Assembly: GCF_026745355.1 (NCBI RefSeq)
Contig: NC_079205.1
Location: 45,661,058-45,725,057, forward strand
Direction: 5' to 3'
Source: Beta vulgaris subsp. vulgaris
Lineage: Eukaryota > Streptophyta > Magnoliopsida > Caryophyllales > Amaranthaceae
DNA: 64,000 bases
In this document: piece after piece, positions 22,813 to 34,535 of the stretch
Position numbering within the stretch: the first letter of the stretch is position 1
How the letters are laid out: each line of letters starts with the position of its first letter
Notes under the pieces: model-generated
Told to the model about the DNA's origin: nothing
The model's input: only the letters and a program-made list of their open reading frames with translations
Database searches by the model: none
Translations under genes and position numbers: made by a program

Positions 22813-23807
22813 AGAGTAGTCAATAAGTTTTTAACTAACTAAAAATATTGCAACTAAATAAGGATGTGGCATATAAATATGTGATTGCTGGAGTACGTTT
22901 AATAACTTGATGAGCATGATGGTCAATAATATGATCATCAGCTTTACAATGGTAGCTCACGTATAAAACAAAACAGACTAATATGGAGGTTTTTCGAAAA
23001 AAATCCTCTCTAATGCTTAAGTCAAATAGACAGACAATAAGATAGGTGTAAGAGAGAGAAAGAGCGTGAGTAAAGTATTTGGATCTCTCTCTTTAGCCCC
23101 CCCCCCCCCACTAAGAAGCCTTATGAGACTTGGGTATAAAATAAACGGTGTTAGGTTAACCATTGGATCTGAACCTATATTTAGACCTTAAGCGTCCTTA
23201 TGTGAATGGGGGTACAAGTGAGATAGATAATAGAGAAAATGATAAAAATAATTGCTGATCCTAAAAAAATTTCTAACCATTACAAAAATTATCTAACTTT
23301 TCCAATTAAAAAAAATGTCCATTGTATGACAAAGCTCAATGACGAAAAAGGGTTAAAGCTCAAACACTCATTTTGAGCCGTAAGACTATAAGATCCCTGC
23401 AAATCTAGTCTAATCCTCTATTTTCCGACATTGTTAGCATATTAATACATCATTTTTGTACATATCAACGTGTAAAGATGATTAGATGAAATATATAATT
23501 GTGCTTGTAATTCTAGCCTTCTAGCCTAGGTAGCTTTCAAACATGTCAGTTGAATTAGACAAGATGAGATGCTTGATTCATCCTCTGAGTTTACAAGTTA
23601 CAACAATTAGTAATATATTATCTTTATACTTGATTTTACGTAAACCGGGTTGATATTTGTATAATCTCTGATTTTATCTTACTAATGCTATAATCTAATT
23701 CCCTGTTTGAGGGGACTTTTTAATAGCTTAAAAAACCCCCAACAAAAAAGAAAATGAAAAATAGTACTTTAACATGAAGTATTTCATTGTCATTCGTGTC
23801 AAACACT
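22813..23807. other. AT-rich intergenic spacer
   Basis: No coding sequence that I can support. It contains a run of about 12 C at 23098-23109 beside a GAGA/CTCTCT stretch (23052-23096). Nothing else stands out. Confidence 0.6.
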
Positions 23808-24105
23808 AAGAGCTTGTTTGGTTAACCTTCAAATACATGGAAAATTAGATTCCTAGAAAGTAGATATATGTATTGTTGTTTGGTTGACAAAAACATAGGA
23901 AGTAGAACTTCCTGGGAAGTCTATTTCTTACAAAATGAAGGAAATAACTTACCTAATCCCCCTTAGATAAATGGAAATTCCCATCAAAAATAGAATTTCT
24001 CATGTTCAACCAAACAAAAAAATATACTTCCTAGAAAATGAAATTTCATGGACAATGCAAATTAAAGAAAAGCTATACTTCCCAACTTCAACCAAACCCC
24101 TAAAT
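23808..24105. mobile_element. Possible MITE with imperfect inverted repeats
   Basis: GCTTGTTTGGTTAACC near 23813 and AACTTCAACCAAACCCC near 24083 are imperfect inverted repeats; a second nested pair (TTGTTTGGTTGAC near 23875 and GTTCAACCAAACAAA near 24005) supports a foldback. I found no clear target duplication. Confidence 0.4.
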
Positions 24106-24429
24106 CAATATCTAAACATGAAGGGTGCATTTGTGTTAAGTGATTTTAGGCAAAATTCCACCATCCAACATCTAAAATAGTCAACTTCAGAATTTATTAT
24201 CTAGATAACTATCAAACTTGTCAGTTTGATTCGACATATAATGAAATATGCACGCAAATTTTGATAATGATCTATATGAATGCATTTAGAAATCATATTT
24301 TAAAGGTTTACGCTGACTAATTCTATCACATAAATTATCACATATTGGAAAATTAGGCAAGATTGATCTGGATTCTTCCCTTTCTTCTCAAAACAATTTC
24401 AACATTGAATTATTTAGTATAAATAACCT

Positions 24430-24495
24430 TAGCTTATTTTCAGTTCAGTTCAGCTTCAATTAGTTCAGTTTAATTCAGTTCAGCTCCATTCTTTT
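24430..24495. repeat. TTCAG-rich compound repeat, copy 1
   Basis: Repeated TTCAG/TTCAA words. The 17-mer AATTCAGTTCAGCTCCA near 24472 recurs in the same orientation near 25174, so the two blocks bracket an ATT-rich segment. Confidence 0.6.
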
Positions 24496-24587
24496 ATAAC
24501 GAACCATTTTGTTAAATATTATTATGTTGGTATATTTTATTTTACTAATTACTCTTATTATTATTATTATTTTCATATCATTACTAT

Positions 24588-24591
<4 letters not shown>

Positions 24592-24643
<52 letters not shown>
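24592..24643. repeat. (TTA)n microsatellite
   Basis: About 17 perfect TTA/TAT units, with further imperfect ATT repeats on both sides to about 25100. The short ORF through it is an artefact of the repeat. Confidence 0.95.
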
Positions 24644-24645
<2 letters not shown>

Positions 24646-25139
24646 TGTTGTTTCTATATATTATTTTGTTTATTATAACTTTACTCATTATTATTAGGAG
24701 GAACATGGTTTACGTCAAAGCACAAAAAACTCACGTTTTTTAGTCCATAAACCAATCAAATCGCATCAAAACGGTTTATGATGTAATTTTAGCGGTCCAA
24801 CCCAATCATTATTTTTATTACTAAATATTATATATTATTAAATCTAACTATTAAAAGAGTAATATTAATTTACTTCTTAGATATTATTGTTATTATATAT
24901 CATCATCAAGTATTAATATATTAATACAAATAATATGAAATAATTATTATTAATTATCATTAATTATTATTATTATTATTAATTTATGATTATTAACATT
25001 ATTTACTTATAACTATCATTTAAAAATATCCAAAATACTATTATTATAATTATTCATTATTATCACTTATCATTATAATTATTATTTAATATTCATATTA
25101 TTATTGTTTAAATATTATTTATATATTTATTACATTCAA

Positions 25140-25213
25140 TCTAATTCAATTTAATTTAATTCAATTCAATTGAATTCAGTTCAGCTCCAATCAGTTCAGT
25201 TCAGTTCAGCTGT
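25140..25213. repeat. TTCAA/TTCAG compound repeat, copy 2
   Basis: Starts with TTCAA-type words and shifts into TTCAG words, matching copy 1 at 24430-24495. Confidence 0.6.
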
Positions 25214-25642
25214 TTTATGCCGAAGAGAACAGGCTCTAAGTCTCAAATTTTAAGAATTACTTTTCAACACAATCCAAACTAAACTAGTTTGGGTTCATGA
25301 TATGTTGGAAAAATAATTGATTTAAGAAAGCCCTTCCTAGTTTGAAATTATTCATAAATAATGATTGAAAATTGATTATTTATGTCAAAATAAATTAACG
25401 CAAATGTTATTAGACTTGTAACCTTAAATTTCAGCAAATCTCCAAGTTATAACTATGGTAGCCGAAAATATAGAAGAGATTATCACTTAAATTAATGTTA
25501 ACTTGCATTAGGTATTTGGTAAATTAATTTAAATATGCTAAAGTTAGAGTATTTTGGTTCTACTATGTTTGCCTTAGATAAACCATAAAGTTTGGAGGTC
25601 CCTTTATCCATAATATAATTGTTCATCAGTTTTTAGGTTTCA

Positions 25643-25907
25643 ACTAGTTATTAGGCTCGGGCTATACCTCGGGTAAGAAAATTTTCCATTTATTAATATT
25701 GTACTTTGATATGATAACACTAAATACAACTTAGTCTAGTGGTTAAAACTTTAGTACATGAACCATGAGGTCATGGGATCAAAACCTATACTATGCAATT
25801 TTTAATTTTTTTATTGTATATGGATTACATGAACTAAAACTCCCTAGTGAGAGCGCCACGTGGCACCGTTCCTCGTTTACGCACGCCTTTTAATATATTA
25901 GTATAGA
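25643..25907 (-). mobile_element. Helitron-like non-autonomous element
   Basis: On the minus strand it begins TCTATACTAATATATTAAAA (25907 downward), preceded by A, and ends CTAGT (25647-25643), followed by T. TC...CTRR ends and insertion between A and T are Helitron features. Just before the CTAGT end a GC-rich CCCGAGG/CCCGAG stretch may be a degraded hairpin. It contains a tRNA-like TAGTCTAGTGGT word near 25733. Short and decayed, so moderate confidence. Confidence 0.45.
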
Positions 25908-26879
25908 TATATTCTTTCCAAGAAAGTGAGAATTTTTTAATCGCAACTAAATCTAAAGTTTAATATAAATATACGTTAACTATTATAACAATTAAACTCT
26001 CATCCTCATACATTTAGTTATGTCTTTCATCATTAATTTGGAAATTAATTTAGTCAATTTATTACTAATGTGATACTTCTTAGTCCTAACATCATGATTA
26101 ACACTTTTTAAAAAAATACGTCTCCGATCCTACTCAAATTTTAAACTCTTATACAAATTATTGTTTGAATAAAACCATATCCTTAAGAGCATATGCAACA
26201 TCATATGTCCTAAAAAACCTAATCACAACAACCCAATGATTGTAATTTTGGCCATCCAAAATTTAGATTTTGAAATCCGAAAAATATTAGTTTTGGAAGC
26301 CATAATCGTAGTTCAGGTCATAGTAGAGCATTATATAGAATATATGTAAAATAGCTTAGTCATAGGGTGGAAATATGAGTAAATATGTAAACTATCAGAA
26401 AAGATGAAAGTGAAAATAGTAGTGGAGTTGATGAAGGAGATAATCATACAAAGGGATCAGTAGGAAACGAAATATAAGGACAATTTAAAAGTATCACAGT
26501 CTGATTTAACTTCAAAGCGAGTGGGTTTTGATAAGGTATTAGCCCATACATAGCTGATAGCCTGATAGCACCCCTCCACAAATCATACTCAACCGACGCT
26601 CATGCGCGTGTGAGATTCCAAACAAGTAGACTATTAAGTGTGTTCCATTAAGTAGACCAAGTGTGTTCCATTAACAAATGAACTAAAGACTCCTATGTTA
26701 TTATAATAAGAGACAAGGTTATTTTTCAAACTTTTAACCAGAATTTTCAACATGAGATTTTTGTTAGGCTTGAGGCTCACTCCAATAGGTATGTTGTTTT
26801 TTATTCATTTATTTTATTAAAACGACTCCAACCTTCATATATGCTTGGCAACAAGTAAATGGCCACGAGGGCTAGTATA
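25908..26879. other. AT-rich intergenic spacer
   Basis: No coding sequence I can support. A short direct repeat (AGTGTGTTCCATTAA, near 26637 and 26659) is present. Nothing else recognised. Confidence 0.55.
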
Positions 26880-27424
26880 AGGATTCAGTCAAAAAAGCAA
26901 ATAACTAAAAAGTTAAGCTACTGTTGAATCCTTTTGAATAGTACTTTTATACTCTATCACGTTTTCTCAAGCGAGAACCCTTTGAGCTTGAAGTATAGAT
27001 GTAATAAAAGCTTCCTTATACCTGAATCTGAATATTCTACTTATAAATGAAGGGTGGATGAGATTTAAACCCATGACCTTTATGTCACGTAGGCTCTGAT
27101 ATCATATCAAAGGACCAACTCAACCAAAAGGTTAATTGGGTTGATGCTTGAATCCCCGAGAATAGTTTTATACTCTATCATGCCCCCTCACACGCACTAT
27201 ATCCCATTGGGCTTAAAGTGTAAATACAACAAAAGCCTTCCTCATACCTAGCGCTAAATAGTCTACTTTAAAAGGAGGGTGGATAAGATTTGAACACATG
27301 ACCTTTATGTCACGTTGGCTCTGATACTATGTTAGAGGACTAACTCAACCAAAGTTTTAACTAATCGTTAAAGTCTTGAGACGTGTTTATGGTTGGAATT
27401 CCAAGAATAGTTTTATATTTATCA
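26880..27424 (-). mobile_element. TRIM-like element array: three short LTRs and two internal segments
   Basis: Read on the minus strand, a unit begins TGATAGAGTATAAAACTATT, runs about 75-95 bp to GGTCCTTT, is followed by a TGATATCAGAGCC-type primer-binding site (tRNA-Met type), about 130 bp of internal sequence, a G-rich tract, and then TGATAGAGT again. LTR-like blocks end at 27424, 27180 and 26959, with internal segments at about 27181-27330 and 26960-27104. This is the architecture of terminal-repeat retrotransposons in miniature. LTR-internal-LTR-internal-LTR suggests recombination between copies. A related fragment lies at 48783-49000. Confidence 0.7.
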
Positions 27425-28018
27425 GAATCAATCATTCAATGTTATATGAAGACAATGGAAAGATTGAAGCAACAAACCAAATGTTGAAGGTGATTTGATG
27501 AAGAGATTTAAAAATTAACATGCTTACAACGAGATTATATAGTTAATTCATCAAAGAGAGGAAATGAAGCAGAGAGAAAAATTTGTAATCCAAATAATTC
27601 TTGTTAATTCTACATTTATGATTACTATTAGAGTACATCCAATGGTTTTTCAATTCTTTTGGTCATGAGAGGACACATACATAAAAAAAAAAATCTGGTC
27701 CCTCCAACGTCAAGCATATTCAATAATAAGTTAAAAAATGAAACATGTGATGTAATTTCATACAATGCAACTTGTTTTGGTGGTTCTCTAACAACATCTA
27801 CATTGCATATGGTAACTTTTAGCACGAGGTTCGAATTCCAGTTTAATGCCAATTAATTCCAGCTTCACTTTTTTTTCTTCTTTCTTTCAAGCCTTGTTTT
27901 TGGTTTTTATATTATTATTAGTTCTTGTTCTTTCTCGTTTCTATTTTTAGCATTTTTTTTCTTTTCTATTTTAGGTCCTCATTATTTTGAATAATTTCAC
28001 TATGTACAGTATTCATAA
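27425..28018. other. AT-rich spacer, LINE target region
   Basis: No gene seen. A GGTTCGAATTCC word at 27828-27839 resembles a Pol III B box but has no convincing A box. The ORF starting at 27987 begins in this flank and runs into the LINE by chance. Confidence 0.5.
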
Positions 28019-28033
28019 ATTAAGCATGAACAA
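28019..28033. repeat. LINE target-site duplication, left copy
   Basis: ATTAAGCATGAACAA, identical to 30689-30703 on the far side of the A tail. Confidence 0.9.
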
Positions 28034-30655
28034 GCATATTATTGGTGATGATGTCACATTATTTGTTAGTAATATTTTACATGGCATCCTGTCCCCTAGC
28101 TGTGTGAATAATACTAACATTGCTTTGATTCCTAAAGTGAAAAATCCCACAAAGGCTGCTGATTTTAGGCCTATTGCTCAGTGTAATGTTCTTTATAAGC
28201 TAGTTTCCAAAGCACTTGTGATTCGCATGAAAGATTTTCTTCCTCAAATGATTTCTGAACAACAAAGTGCCTTTGTCCCTGGGCGTCTTATTACTGATAA
28301 TGCTCTGATTGCCATGGAAGTCTTTCATTCTATGAAGAATAGGAGTCGGAGTCAGAGAGGTACTATTGCTATGAAGCTGGATATGAGTAAAGCCTATGAG
28401 AGGGTTGAATGGTTTGCTCACTATGGGGTTTGATGGGAGATGGGTGAATCTAATCATGAACTGTGTTTCCTCTGTTACATATTCCTTCATTATTAATGGA
28501 GGTGTATGTGGTTCTGTTGTTCCTGCTCGTGGTCTTCGCCAGGGAGACCCTCTGTCACCTTATCTTTTTATTATGATTGCTGATGCTTTCTCAAAAATGA
28601 TTCAGAAAAAAGTTCAGGATAAGCAGATTCATGGAGCAAAAGCTAGTCGCAGTGGTCTAGATATCTCTCACCTTTTCTTTGCTGATGATAGTTTACTCTT
28701 TACTAGAGCTACCCGACAGGATTGCACTATTATTGTTGATATTCTCAACCTTTATGAGTTAGCATCCGGGCAGAAAATTAATTATGAAAAGTCGGAAGTC
28801 TCTTTCAGTAGAGGAGTCAGCAGCACACAACGAGAAGAGTTGACTAGTATCCTAAACATGCGGCAGGTTGACAAGCATGAGAAGTATCTTGGTATCCCCT
28901 CTATCTTTGGTCGGTCAAAGAAAGCCATTTTTGACTCTCTGATAGATAGAATTTGGAAGAAACTCCAAGGTTGGAAAGAGAAGCTGTTATCTAGAGCTGG
29001 GAAGGAAATCTTGTTGAAGTCTGTCATCCAGGCCATTCCTACTTATCTTATGGGGGTTTATAAAATTCCTTGTATGATTATTCAGAAGATTCAGTCAGCT
29101 ATGGCACGATTTTGGTGGGGCAGTTCGAATTCTAAGAGGAAGGTTCATTGGAAGAGTTGGGATTCCTTGTGTTCCCCGAAATGTTTGGGAGGTATGGGCT
29201 TTAAAGATCTTAAAGTTTTTAATGATGCTTTGTTAGGTAGGCAGGCTTGGAGATTAATTAGGGAGCCTAACTCGCTTTTTGGTAGAGTGATGAAAGCAAA
29301 GTATTTTCCACATTGTGATTTCTTGGATGCCCCTCTTAGTTATTCATGGAGTAGTATTTGGAGTTCAAAAGCCCTTGTTAAAGAAGGAGTGATGTGGAGA
29401 GTTGGCAATGGGACACAAATTAAGTTGTGGGATGATCCATGGGTTGCAGATGAAAATGGTCGTTTCCTCACGAGTGAGAAAAATCCAAATCTCTCGCTGG
29501 TTAGCGAATTGATTGATCTAGAGAATATGGAGTGGAGGACGGAAATTCTTGACTCTTTTTTCAACGAGAGGGATATTAGGTGTATTCTTGGCACTCCTCT
29601 TAGTTTGGTTCCGGTGAAAGATGAACTTACATGGGCTTTTACAAGGGATGCTCATTACTCGGTGAAGATCGCCTACATGATCGGGAAAGGTGGCAACCTT
29701 GATAATTTTCACCAATCATGGGTGGATATATGGCGGTTAGAGGTTAGCCCAAAGGTACGTCACTTTCTCTGGCGACTTTGTACCGATTCTCTGCCTGTTC
29801 GTAGCCTCCTCAAATACCGCCATATGACAAATGATGATTGCTGTCCCTGGGGATGTGGTCTGCCAGAAACGCGTAACCACACTATCTTCCACTGCCCCAT
29901 ATTTGCGACTATTTGGTTTGATAGTGGGTGTGAGAGTTTACTTGATTTTGATCCTGGAGCTTCTATGTGTGATATCTTAGCAAGATAGCGTGGCCTTGAT
30001 AACAAAATGAAGATCACAGGAGCTTACTTGGCATGGGTCTTGTGGGGAGAGAGAAACAACTTGGTTTTTAACAACAAAACATCCTCTCATGGTGTTCTAT
30101 TGGCTCGTGTCTCTCGCTATGTGGAAGAGAATGAGAAGTATGCTGGCAGAATTTATACAGCACGTACGACTGGCCCATGCAGCAGCCCACGTCATTGGGT
30201 TCCTCCCCCAGCAGGTGCCACGAAAATAAACGTTGATGCATGCCTTGGTGTTGAAGGATGGGTGGGCCTTAGTGCTATTGCTCGCAAATCAAATGGTGAC
30301 GTTGTTTTTGCTGCTACGCGTCGTGTTAGAGCGTACTGGCTGTGAAATGGCTGTGAGGTTGGGTAAAAGATATGGGCTACAGCAGATTGTCCTGGAATCT
30401 GATTGTCAGGTTGTTATTAATCGTCTCGCCAAGAGTGCTATTTTTTTGTCAGATTTAGATATTACTCTTTCCAGCATTTTATCTTTGTGTGTTTGTTTCT
30501 CCTCTGTTGTATGGTCGCATGTTAAGCGCGATGGGAACTTTGTAGCACATCATCTAGCTAAGATAATCCATTTTGGGATTGAACAGATTTGGGAGAACCA
30601 CTGCCCCTCGGAGGTGGCTCCCTATATTTTGATGGACAATTTGTCCTCCAGTTAA
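28034..30655 (+). pseudogene. LINE ORF2 fragment: reverse transcriptase, zinc-binding region, RNase H
   Basis: 28100-28410: reverse transcriptase start (IALIPKVKNPTKAADFRPIAQ, FVPGRLITDNAL, KLDMSKAYERVEW). A shift and small loss near 28410. 28430-29100: rest of the palm, with GLRQGDPLSPYLF and the active-site FADDSLLF. 29600-29930: zf-RVT region (SPKVRHFLWRLCTDSLP, then a CxxxC...H...C pattern in CCPWGCGLPETRNHTIFHC). A TAG near 29986 breaks the frame. 30220-30620: RNase H of the RVT_3 type (INVDACLG, ESDCQVVINRL, HVKRDGNFVAHHLA) with a shift near 30330. Defective but otherwise well preserved. Confidence 0.9.
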
Positions 30656-30688
30656 TTTTAGTGCTACTTTTCCCCTCAAAAAAAAAAC
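28034..30688 (+). mobile_element. L1-type LINE, 5'-truncated, with A tail
   Basis: Bounded by a perfect 15-bp duplication (28019-28033 and 30689-30703), and ends with an A tail at about 30678-30687 after a short 3' UTR. The body begins inside the reverse transcriptase, so the endonuclease and ORF1 are missing, as expected when target-primed reverse transcription stops early. Length about 2.65 kb. Confidence 0.92.
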
Positions 30689-30703
30689 ATTAAGCATGAA
30701 CAA
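30689..30703. repeat. LINE target-site duplication, right copy
   Basis: ATTAAGCATGAACAA, directly after the A tail. Confidence 0.9.
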
Positions 30704-31732
30704 AAAAATTTTACAACTACTTAAACATAAATATAATTATGTAAACTTTTACATTTTTTACATTTGTCTCTTGAAGATTTACTAAATTTATATCAACTAC
30801 TTATTATAAACATTAGTAATAGATATTTCAAGATATTAAAGGTTACAGTTGCATGTGTTGATGAATATAAAAGTCAATATGTTAAATTTACTAAAAATGG
30901 ATATGAAACATATATAAGGAAGGTATCTCTAATAAATGACTCAACTTCTCATTTTTTTTATCGTTAAACTCAACTTCTCATTTGTGAATTATATGATTAT
31001 TGTATATTTGATAACTTTAGTTAGGAACACCCCCACACCCCCCGCCCCCCCGCGCGCATTCAAAATTCTAGATCCGGACACACATGATGTTTTTCCGTAA
31101 ATAATATCGGTTTGAAAAAAAATTCCTAATTTACGCTTAACACGGAATTATTTCCTTTGGTACCATCGTCCACGTAGGACTAAACACAAAATATCATATT
31201 ATTTTTAGCTCATGCAAGATCGCTGCTTGAGGTAGCGATTATTAGGAATGTGATATGTGAAGCTAACCGCTACTATGACTAACAACTTAGCTCCTTATAC
31301 TCCAAAAATACAATTCTCTCTCGTTATACCCCTTTCTCTTTCTTCTGTTTCTCCTCTCTCTCCCTTGACTTCAAACTCCAATCGATGACAGCTCATGGAT
31401 CTTTTCTGTCCACACCCTTGGATGGCTAAATCTCATTGGCGCCGCCACACGAGCTCAAGTCGAAATCGTCGTCCATCTCTCTACACCGCACACAAGCTTC
31501 AACCGCTATAACCACCCAATTGCTTCTCTCGTCGCACTTTCTTTCTCCATCACATGCAAATGATGCCACCACCACCCATCGTCTCTGATACAAATCCACC
31601 ATCACTCACTGTCTCTTTGCTGGAAAAGTTTAGCTAGGTCAGTTTGTGATTTCTTTTGTTATTTTCAAAATTATTAACCCTAAATGAAACTTAATTGTTA
31701 GAATTAACGGAAATGTGATATTCAGATATTCT
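30704..31732. other. Intergenic spacer
   Basis: No coding sequence I can support; the 67-codon frame at 30764-30967 lacks recognisable features. It holds a C-rich/CG-rich run at 31029-31058 and a CT-rich stretch at 31315-31365. GCTACT/AGCGGTT words near 31225-31280 echo words at 32245-32370, possibly an old CACTA-type relic around the MITE. Confidence 0.45.
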
Positions 31733-32117
31733 TAGGGTGTAAATGAGGCGAGTCGAGTTCGAATTTGAGTCGACTCGTGAGCATTTTGTGTCGAGCTTGA
31801 GTTCAGTCGAGCTCACTCGAGTCGAGTTTTGATCGAGCTTTAACCGAGTCGAGTTTCGACCGAGTAGATCTCGAGTAGCTTGCAAGTGTCTAGCGGTAAC
31901 CCTAAGGTAGAAAATGTGTTGAATTTAGGTATTTTGCTATAGATATAACTCGATATTCGAGTTTCTCACGAGTTTTTGAGTCGAGTATTGAGTTGCTCAA
32001 CTCCATTCGCCAACATTTCGAGTCGAGCTCGAGTTCGATTCAAGCTCACTCGAGTCGATCTTTGACCGAGTTGATCTTGAGTAGCTCGCGAGTTGTCTCA
32101 TCTCATTTACACCCCTA
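31733..32117. mobile_element. hAT-type MITE (385 bp) rich in GTCGAG/CTCGAG words
   Basis: Ends are TAGGGTGTAAATGAG and, inverted, TAGGGGTGTAAATGAGATGAG. The flanking octamers GATATTCT (31725-31732) and GACATTCT (32118-32125) match at 7 of 8 bases, the hAT duplication length. The interior is packed with GAGTCGAG, TCGAGCTC and CTCGAG words at both ends, so it can form a long imperfect hairpin. Confidence 0.75.
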
Positions 32118-32125
32118 GACATTCT

Positions 32126-33962
32126 ATTGCATATTTAGTTGCAATTTTATGTATATTTGAGAGCTGAATTAGGTATGGTGTGAATTTTGATGATGCAGGT
32201 AGTTTTAGTTGGAAAAAAGTGAGATTTTTTTTTTTATGCTCTTCATAAATAACCGCTTCTCCAATTAGCGGCTTTACCTAGTAAATTGCTACTTGTAGCG
32301 GCGGTTTCCTCATATGGATTGTTATGCCATTAATGTGAGGTAAATCACTATTGAAAGTAGCAGTTTTATATAAAGAAAATTTTTGAAAGATATTTTACGC
32401 TGATGAGAACGGTATGAAGAGATAAATTTTTATTGTAGCAAAATTTTTTTACAGGTTAGCATTATTTAGGGAAAAGATACCACATGGTGAGGATGCCTAG
32501 CTAGCCACTTAATTATGTTCATATGGTTAGTACTATTGGCAGTTTAACTAAAGAGTTCGTCATAAACTAAGTATAAAAGAAGGAACAATTTTGGACATCC
32601 ATTGATTATGCTCTCAAGGATCGATAGTTAAAATCACACATTAGTAATAAATCACGACAATGGCACTTGCAAGTTGAAAAGTTTTGGTATCTACTTCCTT
32701 TGTTTTTTAGTTGACCCGGCCCATTTCATTAGACATACTTGTCGGGACAAATTTGAACCTTAATATCTCTATTTTCTTATTATCAATAAACAAAAATTAC
32801 AAAAAGTTGATATTTTGAAAATATACGTGCATGTGAATTTAAAAAGATCCTACATAACTACTTCCACCGTTTTTTTTAATAAGTAACACGTTTTACTTAT
32901 AAGAAAATGTCACAACAAGTGTTACATAGCTCAAAGTAGTAAAAAAAAATTCTCATTTATTAAATCTTTGCCATAATTTTATTTTTTCACCTGCTTACTT
33001 TATTCAATACTCAAATTTAATAGGTTAAACAAGTGGTCCTAAATTTCTCTCTTTAGGCTTCTTGGTATTCTTCCACTTTCTCTTTGTGTCACTTATTAAA
33101 AAACAGAAAAATAAATATTTTTCTATAAATATAAAGGCAAAATTTCAAAAAAAAAAACTACTTTTTATAATCAGCTTTTTTCAAAATAATATCTTTAATT
33201 TTTTTTTCTTTCAAAAAATGCCTTATACAACAAATTTCTTTCAATATACTACCATTTTATGTTTATAGTTAATATTAATCATTAAATGACTGCCATCTTA
33301 AGGGTTGGTACCAGTGAAGTATAGCGAGGAAAGATGAGGGAAACGAGAGGGCGATGAGAGAAAAACATTTTATGGTAACCCTATCATTGGTGGTTAAACC
33401 TTATTAACAATCAAATGGTAGTATATTGGAAGAAAATATATAAAAGGTAGTTTTTTTTTTAAAAAAAGTTGGATATAAAAGGTAGTTTTTTATGAAATTT
33501 TTTCAAGTATAATCACCAAGAGATAGTCAAAGCTATGTTGCACGAACTTTCGTTTTTATATAAGTGCAAAAAAGTTTGACTTTCACGCTTGTAAACGCAT
33601 AACTTTGGCCATTAATATCTCTAAGACTCTAACTATGTATTAGTAAATGTTATATATAAAAAGTTGATATTAAAAAAATATTAATTGAATCAAATCAAAA
33701 CAACATTCTTTATGATCATTTTTGTTTTTATATATTAGTAAAATCAAATATGGTCAAAGGTGGATGTGTGGATAATGCACAAGTCAAAATGCTGCACTTA
33801 AAATGAAACAAAGGAAGTATATGAATATGAGGACAAAAGATTCATCATATATTCGGGTATATTGTGATCATGACACATCCAAAGCTATTTTTATGCTCAT
33901 TGCTCATTTGAAATTATCCAAATTAGTAAAATATACTGAAAAAAGAAGAGTTCCAAATCAAT
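32126..33962. other. AT-rich spacer with possible mariner-type MITE remnants
   Basis: No gene seen. CTTCCTTTGTTTTTTAGTTG at 32694 and AAAATGAAACAAAGGAAG ending at 33817, each next to TA, look like Stowaway-type inverted ends about 1.1 kb apart; another TA-flanked CTTCCACCG start lies at 32862. This suggests nested or broken MITEs, but the interior is not a recognisable single element. Confidence 0.4.
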
Positions 33963-33976
33963 AAAAATCAGTCTTA
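33963..33976. repeat. SINE target-site duplication, left copy
   Basis: AAAAATCAGTCTTA, identical to 34188-34201. Confidence 0.85.
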
Positions 33977-34187
33977 TTTTTTTTAAGGTAAGGCGAATAA
34001 AGGCGCACTAATCAGACTAAACCTTGCTCAGATCAACTCGACCCGAGTTTGCAGGCAAGGTCACTTGGTAGTAGGGTGAATGGTAAGGGAAAATCTCCAC
34101 CCCCAAAGTGCCTCTATTGGGGTTCGGATCATACAACCTCAAGGTTGTGATGTACAAACCAAACCACTAGACCAAGTACAACTTGGT
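33977..34187 (-). mobile_element. tRNA-derived SINE (211 bp)
   Basis: Flanked by a perfect 14-bp duplication. On the minus strand the head reads ACCAAGTTGTACTTGGTC, and a good Pol III A box, TGGTCTAGTGG, lies at 34174-34164; a weaker B-box-like stretch (GGTTGTATGATCC) follows about 40 bases on. The tail is an A run, seen as T at 33977-33985 on the plus strand. These are the standard parts of a plant SINE. Confidence 0.82.
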
Positions 34188-34201
34188 AAAAATCAGTCTT
34201 A
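34188..34201. repeat. SINE target-site duplication, right copy
   Basis: AAAAATCAGTCTTA, directly after the SINE head. Confidence 0.85.
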
Positions 34202-34535
34202 AATGTACCATGCATAATACATTGATACCTGGATGTAAAATTAATGAAATCCTAGAAGTAGGGGTGTGTTCATGGGTGGTTGACCATCCCGAAATAACAT
34301 TTCGGTTCGGTAACTGGAAGTTTTGGTTCACTATTTTTTGCGAACCGTTTAGACCGGTTACCGCCTAGGCGGTAAACCGTTTTTCCGGTACAATTTTTCG
34401 GTTAACTATTAACCATTATTTAAGCTATACTGTTATGTTTTACTTAATGTACACATATAATTTCAATTTTTTTGTGCATATGTTTTAATATTATATATTT
34501 TAATATAAAATGTATTATAAAGTGGATAATAAATC

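Noticed and set aside
24509..24697. ORF rich in isoleucine
   Set aside because: It is a translation of the (TTA)n microsatellite.
27828..27839. tRNA-like B box GGTTCGAATTCC
   Set aside because: No A box at the right distance and no cloverleaf; not called as a tRNA or SINE.
30764..30967. 67-codon ORF
   Set aside because: No recognisable motif, AT-rich, next to repeats; most likely chance.
31150..32445. Possible CACTA-type relic with AGCGG/CCGCT words around the hAT MITE
   Set aside because: A TTTTTATTGTAGCA stretch near 32427 resembles a CACTA end, but no matching opposite end or 3-bp duplication was found.
32694..33817. A single 1.1-kb mariner-type MITE
   Set aside because: End words match, but the interior contains another unpaired MITE end and no consistent foldback; kept only as a note in the spacer.
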